Assembly: GCF_029869545.1 (NCBI RefSeq)
Contig: NZ_JARWQD010000281.1
Coordinates: forward strand, 1-64,000
Source of the DNA: Nocardia wallacei
GTDB taxonomy: Bacteria; Actinomycetota; Actinomycetes; Mycobacteriales; Mycobacteriaceae
DNA length: 64,000 nt
Direction of reading: 5' to 3'
Shown: in pieces, positions 44,201-53,200 of the stretch
Layout of the letters: each line of letters starts with the position of its first letter
Numbering within the stretch: position 1 is the stretch's first letter
Translations under genes and position numbers: made by a program
Notes under the pieces: generated by a model
Databases searched by the model: none
What the model was told of the DNA's origin: nothing
Seen by the model: the letters and a program-made list of their open reading frames with translations, nothing else

Positions 44201-47200
44201 CGCCGGGCTCGCCGGAACTGGTCGAGCGGGTCGCGGAATTCGATTCGACCGCACAGGAACTCGTAGACCTCATCGCCGACGCCGCGACGCCGGGCACGGA
44301 AACGCCGTCCGAGGAGTCGAAGGAGCCCCATCGCGATCGGAATCGGCTGCGGCAGAGCGTCACCGAGTTGATCCTGTCCCGTCCGAGCGGGCCGCAGCGG
44401 CTCACTCGAGTGATGGACCGCCTCGAACGCGGATTGCGGCTCGTGGATCGCGATGCTTGGCGTGGACTGACCGGGGATAGCGGGGCCGCTCGCCTGCGAC
44501 GGCTGCCCGGATGGATAGCGCGGGGCGTACTTCTCGACGCCGACATGCACGCGGACGACTCGGCGGATCCGGCGCGGCAGGCAGAACTGAACCTCCGTCG
44601 CTCCGCTCACGAGGCGGAACTCGCGGATCTGCTCGGGTTGGCCGCCCCGGTGCCGGAATCGGGCCGGGACCACCCGGCCTGGTCCGATCCCCTGGCCGAG
44701 TCGCGCCTGCTGGGGGAGTCGGTTCCACGTTCGGCGGCGATCGGTCGGGTGATCGACGCCGCGATCAGGTACCTCGAAGCCGGACAGCTCGTAGGCATCC
44801 CGGGCCGACTCATCGGGGACGGGATGGAGGTCGCCCGGCTGCGCGGCGAGGAGATCCGGCGGGAACTGCTCGAGATCGAGTCGGGGCGGAACCGGCAGTG
44901 GCATCGGAGGGCCGAGTTGGAGTTGGAGCACGCGCAGTGCCGTGAGAGGTACCAGCGGCTGCTGCTCCAACTGGCCGCCGCGCCCTTCGGTATCGATGTC
45001 GCGCACTGCGCCCCAACGGAATTGATGCGGCGAATCGAGCGACTGCGTACCGAGACGCGTCGCCCGACGCGCGGTCTGGCCGAACTGATCGCGGTCTACG
45101 ACGATCACGTGGCCGCTCTCGCGGACGTCGAGGCGCTGTCCGTCGGATCCGACGCCACTTCGTCCGGATCGCCGAAATCCGCCGCACGGCAGGAAGTGTC
45201 GAATACCGCGGGCGTGGACGAGTTGCTGGACATGCTCGACGTGATGACACCGGAACGGCGACGCCGTGCCCGATGGGCGGAACTCTGTGGTGTCCCACCT
45301 GCGGAGGTGAGATCCGCCATTGCCGGGTTGCGGCGCGAATTCGCCGATCTGGGAAGGATATTGGTATCGGAACTGGTGCGGACCGAAGTGATACCGCGGG
45401 GGACTCCCCTCAACCGTGGATGGGTCCAGCGAGCCGACGCGGCTTGGGAATCCGAGCAGCGGCTGACTCCGGAAGGGCCCTTGGTCCGGGCCCGCCACAA
45501 CGAACTGCGGCGGTGGCGCGACCGCGCACGACGCTATCGCATGCTCAGCCATCTACTCGACTCCGTCGAGGAATGCGAACGTCTGGACCGCGAGTACGTC
45601 GCGCGGTCCGGCCGGTTCCGCAGCGTGCGCAACTCCGCGGTCGTCCGGCCGGAAGCCCGGAGCCGGGCCGGGTGGATACCGGTAGGGGACGCGCGTGTCC
45701 TGGCGCCGGACGACCACCCCGGTGCCCGGGACCGGGGCCGACGGATCGCCGCGGCCGCCGACCGGCGCAGGCGTGCGTACGATGCGGCGGTGCGCGGCGC
45801 GGCGCTGATCGGTGTCGAGCACCCGGACCAGCTGCGTGTGGAACAGTTGCGGGAAGCCGTCGAGCGAATGGTGGACTGGTCCGACGACTTTCGGGACCCG
45901 TCGAATCCGCACCGGAGCAAGGAGGATCGCGCGCACGCCGCCCATGTCGTGGATGTGGGGGCGACCACCGTGGCCTACGCGATACTGTGCAGCTACGCGC
46001 AGGCCGAAGAGCGCGCCGCACGCACCGAGGCCGCGCGGGATACCGCCCGTGAGCTACTCCAGCGCGAGGTCGTCGACCGGCAGGGTGGTCGGTTCCTGGC
46101 GTGGTGCGTGGCGGTCGTGGAAAAGGACTCCGCCCCACCCGAGGTTTTCGTTGCCGCTCCGGCGGCCGGTCTGGACGATGCGCTGGCGGCGCTGGATTCC
46201 GACGATCGCGACGACCTCACCAGCCGGGCAGCCCGCTTCCATTACGAGCAGATCGTGGTCGACGAGAACGGCCGCGCCTACGCTCACCAGGTCCACCCAA
46301 CCGAGGTGTCCGGGAACCAACCTGATGCACCCGAACGAACAGGCCACGAGGTAGCCGAAATAGTAACGGCGACAAAGACATCGCCCCCGGCGACATCTGC
46401 GTCGCAGCCGGATGGTTCGGAGGAATCCGTTGTCGGTCTTCCCGATCGAGTGATTCGGGATACCGCCCGGGCGGAAGTTGATCGGCAACTACGGAAATGG
46501 CGCGACGCGGGTCTGCACGGTGAGCGGATTACCGACCAAGTCGCCTTTCTTCCTGGGGCGGACGGTGGAACGCTGGTCGTCGTGGCTTCGAGAGACCGCC
46601 ATCGCAGGGCGTTGCTCGACGCCGCAGCGACCGATTCGAAGTTCGCCGGGGCCCTGTGGCGCCCGAAGTTCGAGAAGCGGTACCTCGAGGTGTTCGCGGG
46701 CCCGCGCGGCCCGGCGGTCATGAAGGTGTCCTCCGCCCGAGCCGAGGGGCCCTATCGCCATCCCACCGTCCCCGAGATCGAGGGGATTCTTCTCGACGAG
46801 TACCGACGCTTCCGCCGACTGGGCCTGATCGAGCTCGGGTTCGCAGACTGGCTCGCGGGTTTGGGCGACCATGTCTTCGACGCTCGTGCGGCCACCGGCG
46901 AGGGGCAAGCCGACGCCGCGCGAGGCCGTCTCAAACAGGACGGCACGTTGTCGACGTTCGGATTGGCGGTCGCCGCGGCGAAATCCACGGTGGACAGCGA
47001 TCTTCCGCACCCGACCGCGGTTCTGGTCCGTGCCGTCACCCGGCAGTTCCCACTGCCGGGCCCCGCCGTCGAGGATGATCCGGACGGCGGGGGACTCGTG
47101 CTGCGGGCTCCGATCGACCTCGGAGGCATCTGTCCGACAGTCGAACTCAGGGACAACGGCGACGGCTGGCGGATCGCTCCGCCGTCCGGCCGCGCCCACG

Positions 47201-50200
47201 CGAGCGATGGGTTGAGCCGCTGGTTCCGCGGGATGACCGACCTCGACCCCAACCGACTGCTGCGGCGAATCCAGCAGGCAGTGGGCGCCGAATCCGAATC
47301 TGCTGCGCCGCAGCCTGTCTGGCAGCTGTCGATTCCGCGGGTGGTGGGCGGTCTTGTCGATATCCGGCGCGAGAACGACGAGTGGCGCGTGTATCCGGGG
47401 AACGGGTCCCTCGCCGCGAGCCTGAGCGATACGCGGGATTCGGATCTCACGCGGCTGGCTTGGCGGGTGACGCAGCGAGCCGAGGCGGATGCGGTTTACG
47501 GTGAGATGTCGGGCAAGATCGAGATCCCACTGTCGCAGGAGGACGGCAAGCGGTACCTGGAGTTGCGGGCGGCAGCGGACGAGGCAGCCGCGAAGGTGCG
47601 CAGGTGGAGGGCCGAGAACGCGGCCCACCTCGAGATGGATTCCCGGGAACGGCTGGGGGAGTCGGTGGCCGCGGATCGCGAAGCGCTGGCTGACGAATGG
47701 GGGATCGAGCCGCTCGGGCTGGAATCGATACCGCTGGTAGGCGATCCGGCTGCGCGCCGGGCCGACATTCTGCGCCGCGAGTCCGATCTGCGCGCGTTGG
47801 CGGAACTGGCGGGGCGGCGTCTGGCGCTGGCCGCCACCATGTCCCGCGCGATTCGAGCGTGTGACGGTTTCATCACCGGACCGGTAGTCGCGGCGATACT
47901 CGAAAACAGGGGCGGCGGCGGGCGGAAATTGACCGACGGCGTCGGTTACGAACCGGACGCCTCCGGCGGCGTGTTGATCGTCGCCGCGCCCGCCGGTGGG
48001 CATGTGCGGGCCCTGTCGGAGTTGGCGGCGACGGACTCGAAGTTCGCGGGTGCGCTGTGGCGTGACGATCTCGAGAAGCTCTATCTGCGGGTGACGAAAT
48101 CCGATCGCCGGATCGAAGCGACGGTTATCACCGCCGACGAGGCGGAAGGCCCGAACCGTGAACACAACGGTGACGAGGTCCGGAGGCACCTGCTGGACCA
48201 CTTCCTGACCTACCGAGCGGCCGGGGCGGTCGATCTCGGGTTCCGTTCCTGGCTGGAACAACTGGGGCCGGAAGCGTTCGATGGCGTGACGCATCGGACA
48301 CTGGCCGAACCGCGGTATCTGCTGTGGTGGGGGTCCCGGATGATGCGCTCGGGAGCCCAGCTCCCGCAGTTCCACCCGGCGCGCGTCCTGCACCGGCTGC
48401 ACACCCGGCAGATACCGGTGCCGTCCCAGCCCATGCCGGGTTCCGAGGGGCAAGCAAGTCGCGTCGCGTCCCGCAAGGTGACACTGGGCCCGACCACCGC
48501 GGTGGTCTCGCTCGAACAGCACGAGGGCCGCTGGCGCGTGGCCTCGAACGACAGATCGTGGGCCGGAGCCGTACTGGCACAGCACTTCCCCGACCTCGCG
48601 GCCGACTCCGATCTGGAGCTGATCGCCCGGATCGCGGCACTGGTGACCGAGAGCGCCGCGAGCGACATGCACCACACGGTCTCGACCAAGGCGCCGAAGA
48701 CGTGTTTCGTGACGGCGGCGCGAGCGGCGACCGAGGGTCCTGGCCCTCGACCGCGTATCGATATTCCGGAGGACCTGGGCGAGATACCGCTGGAGGGAGT
48801 GAAGGGTCGGGACGCCGCGCGGTGGGCGGGCGCGAATTGGCGGGCATTCGAGAATCCGGAGGCGATTGTCGCGCATGTGCGGCGGACCGGGGGCACGGTT
48901 GTCGGTGCGGTGGGCTACAGGAGTTTCGACCCGAATGAAGCGGAAAACGTCGGCGCGCACGCATTTACGGTGAAGATGGTCGGTGCCGTGGTTGTAGTCG
49001 AGGAACAAGTTTCGCTGCTCGACGACGGCCGGGTGGTGACGGACAAACGCACCGTGCGAGGCGATGCCGCGGTGGATGTGTGGGTCGCCCACCTTTCCGC
49101 GACCGCAGGCGAGGGGGCTACATTCCACGGCTTGGCGTTCAAGGCGAACGGAAAGCCGGAGCACCCGCTGAGGCCGACTGATGAGCCCGTGGGCCTGCCG
49201 GGTCTGGAGTTTCCGCTCTCGCCGCTGGGAGAGCGCCCGCCGGGACGAGAACCACCCGAGACGGGGCCCGTTCCAGCCGATGAGGACCTGTTCCCGGATA
49301 TCTCGCGGGTGCTGGATCGGCTGCCCAGCCGACCCCGCAGGTATCACGAATTGGTGGCCCGTGCTCGGCAACTGGCCGCCGAGCACCCGGATGTGTGTGA
49401 GCTACGGCCGGTTCTGGACGAGGACGGCGCGCCGATATCGACCCGCCGCGGGATCCCGATGGAACAATTCGTGGTCCATCCCTACAGCGGTTCTAAGGCG
49501 GCACCACATGTGTACTGGGGCTTGATCCATTCCAACGAATACTGGTCGTCGGGCACGATCGAAGGCCTGATGGACTACGCCGTCACCGAACCCGGGGCGC
49601 GCACCCGGAAGCGGGTGTTTCTGCTGGGCCTGGATCCCGACGGCGCGATGCTGGCCGAAGGCTTTGCGGGACTTTCCCCGCTGCCTTACGAATGGGCCAT
49701 CCGGACCTTCTATCGGCAGACGGGTGACGAGCAGCCGGAATGGACTTTCGGTTCGGTGCCGGAGATGCCCGAAACGCGGGCGCTCATGGCGATGATCCGA
49801 GAACAGCCCGAAATGTTGTTCTCGCTGCACAACCTTGATATCGGTTTCCCTTGGGTAGGAACCACGCGCGAGGTGCCCGGACTGGCGGACACGGTGGCGG
49901 CCGCGGGCAGGCTGTCGAGGATGACCGGCGCCGAACCGATCTACGACATGCCGGGTGCTCGTGTGATAGCGACGGGCGTGCTCGAGATCCCGGAGGATCT
50001 CGTTTGGCACAAGATCGCCGACTATGCGCGCCGACAGGGCGCCACGCTTCCGACCGTCGTCGTTATCGAGGCGCCGATGTGGCAGGCGGGGCGGTTTCCG
50101 GAACTTCCGTTGGCCGAGGCGGCCGACATCGTCGAGCGGCGTCTCGCACCACTCGATGATCTCGCCGCGAAACTGCCGGTGGCCCCGTCCTCGAACGTTT

Positions 50201-53200
50201 ACCGGTCCGCTCGCTCGTTCATCGATATCGGTCGCTGGTTCGTCGAGCACTGGCGTGCTGAGCCGGAGATGCCGAACCACCCGATATGGAGCCGGGTGAT
50301 CGTGCTCCGCGCGGCCGGATTGTTGTGGCAGTACGCCAACGAATTGCTGGATACCGATCCCGCGGACACCGTTTACGGTGCGGTCGAGCGTGAATTGGAT
50401 CGGCTTCTCAGATCCTGGGTGCGGGAATTCGAGGACACCTACGAGATCACGCCGGGTTCCTACCGCGACACGGTTGCCTACCAGATGAGAGTTTGTCTGG
50501 CCGCGGTCGGCAGCACCCACCTCGATACCGTGGCTCCGAGGAAGACGGGGCCCACGTCCGAACTTGCCGGGCACCTGGTGGCTCGGCGCGATGATGTGCT
50601 GAGTCGAGCCCAGGACGCCCGGGCCTGGCTCGCACAGCAGATCGCGGTGACCGCGAAGCTCCGGGATTGGGTAGAGGTGGCCATCAGGCGGTCCGCACAG
50701 GAGCTGGAGGTAGGCCGCGCCGAGGACCCGCCGTGGTTGCAGCGCGGCAACCTCGCGGACCAGGCTCGCGAACTTCGCCACCGGGTAGCGGCGCTCGGGT
50801 CCGCCGCGCCCGACGACCTGGTCGCACGGTCTGCCAGGTTCGCGAAGGCGCTCGCCGATATCGATCACCGCCAACGCCTGATCGCGCGGGCCGCAGATCT
50901 GGGCAAGCAGTACGGCGTGATCGGCGACCTCATCATCGAACTCGGGCAGGTATCGGGCGAACGCCGGTTCGGCGAACTCGACACGACAGTGCGCAACCTC
51001 GTCGCCGACCTCGAACGCCGCCGGACAGCGATCGAGGAAGAGATTTCACCCGAGTCGCACGGGGTCGCCACATCTCCCCCCGGCGCGCGCCCGGATCTCA
51101 TGGGAGTGCTTCCGGTGGACCACGGGGTCACCGGCGAACAGGAGCGCCGGGCCGACGCGGCGCTGCGTGCGGGCAAGTTTGCGGGTGCCGGAAAGCTGCG
51201 GCTGCCGCAGACGGCTGAGATGTTGTCTCGCACAGGGGAATTGGCCACCGCGCGGGCGAGCTGGTGGCAGGGGTTGGCCGAGCGGCCATTGCCGGAGCGG
51301 CGGCTGAGTCCGGTGCAGGAGGCGCTGATTCAGCGGTATCCCCATCAGGTGGGTAACGCTGAGGGGCTGCCGGTGTGGGTTCGGGACATGGCGAACAGGC
51401 TGTCGATCACCAGGGATCTGGAGGCGTTCGTCGCCCGGCGGCCGGAGGGTCGTGGTTTCCGGTGGCTGCGAACCGTATTGAGCGAGGATGAACGACGGCA
51501 GTTCGACAATCTGATCCACACTCGAAATCACCTGGCGTACATGGAGAGTGAGGCGCGCAAGCTGCCGGATCGGCCTCCGGTGCAGGTGTTGTCCTACGAT
51601 GCGGCGGCCTATGGCGGCAAGGGCCGGGCGGTGGTGGTTCTCGGTGACGGCGACAGCGCGCGGTCGGTGTCCTGGCATGTGCCCGGTACGACAACGACTG
51701 TGCGGTCGCTCGCCGATCAGTTCAAGGGTGCGCGCAATCATTACGTGGAAACCCGCCGAGCCGATCCGGCGCTCAGTGTGGCCGCGGTCGTCTGGATCGG
51801 CTACGACGCGCCGACCGGCCCGCTGAAGACCGGCTTCGTGAAGGCCGCGTCGCCGCGCCGGGCGCGGATCGCGCACGAGGGCTTCCTGCGCGATCTGCTC
51901 GCCTTCGACGCGATGCGGGCCTTCGCCGATCCGGACAACCTGCCGTGCAACCATGTACGCCCGCACAGCTATGGGTGCGTACTCGTGTGTCTCGCACTCG
52001 GTACCGGGCAGCTGGCCGGGCACGTCGACTCCGTCGTGCTGTTCGGCTCGCCGGGAATGCCGAGCACCACGGTGGCGGATTCGGGAATCCCCGCCGAGAA
52101 CTACTACGCCGCGAGTTCGTGGCGCGACGACGTAACCCTGTGGGGCGGTGACCAACCCGAGTCGATGAGCCGCTATGTGGATCGGCTCGCGCGGATCCTG
52201 GGGCTGGGCCACGGCGTCGACCCCGCGGGGGTCGCCGATATTCGCCGGATCGCCGCCGAGTTCCCGGATACCGAGGCCTTCGCCAGCGGCGCGGATGTGC
52301 ACCGCGGCTACCTCGCCTATACCGGTCCGGGCCGCCCCACCGAGTCGCTGGCCCAGTCCACCCGGATCGCCGCGGGCCAGGGCCACACCATCGTGCCGGT
52401 CGAACATCGCCGCGCCGCGCCGGAACAGTCACTGGTGCGGCGCAGTGTCGGAACACGGCCACTCGATCCCGAACAGGGCCGGTACGACGACGGCACCAGC
52501 GACACCAGGGCGCCCGGACCGGAGGCCGGGAAGAATCCGTCCACCCCCTGGGCCCGGCGCAAAGCACGTTTCCTCGTTACCGGGCCGGACAATGCGGGTG
52601 TCGCGCTCGATCGGTCGCCGGACCTCATGAGCCTCGCGAGGACGCACGCAGACGAAGTCATTCGCGAGAGCGAGATATTCGGGCTGCGCCCCCAGAGCGT
52701 ATCTTCCGTTGTTTACGACCGCCGTACCGGCGAGGTCTTCTTCGGCGAGAACAATACACATTATGTCGGAGACCCCCCGGACATGAAGATCAGGATGGGT
52801 GCTCCGAAACCTTTTCACCCCTTGCTCGAGGAACGAACGCCGACCGAGAGTTTGGAGGAATGGCCCGCCGCGAACTGCGCCGAGACACACGCCGCGAACA
52901 AAGCGCTGTGGAACGCGTCGCTGCCGGAATCGCTGTCGATCCACAAACGAAGCGAACCGCCGGCGCTGAGCGACTTCGCGTACAGCACCATTCGGACAAT
53001 GACCGGCAAGCCGTATCCTTCGTGCCGATACTGCCAGGTTTTCCTCGGCGGCGCGACAGAGGTCCTGACACCGGGTCCGCAGGAAGGGTTGTTCATAGGC
53101 GAGGGTGCGGGTGACGCGCTGCGGGTAACCGCCAGTCCACCCCGGTCACTGCCCTTCGATCAGGTAGCTGGAGGGAGTACCGGTCTTCAGCGGGCGCTCG

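Noticed and set aside
46489..49386. A 965-codon minus-strand frame (and a similar one at 49402-50874) opposite the giant gene
   Set aside because: The translations have no recognisable motifs and mirror the third-position GC bias of the plus-strand gene. The plus-strand frame has many family motifs in the same stretches.
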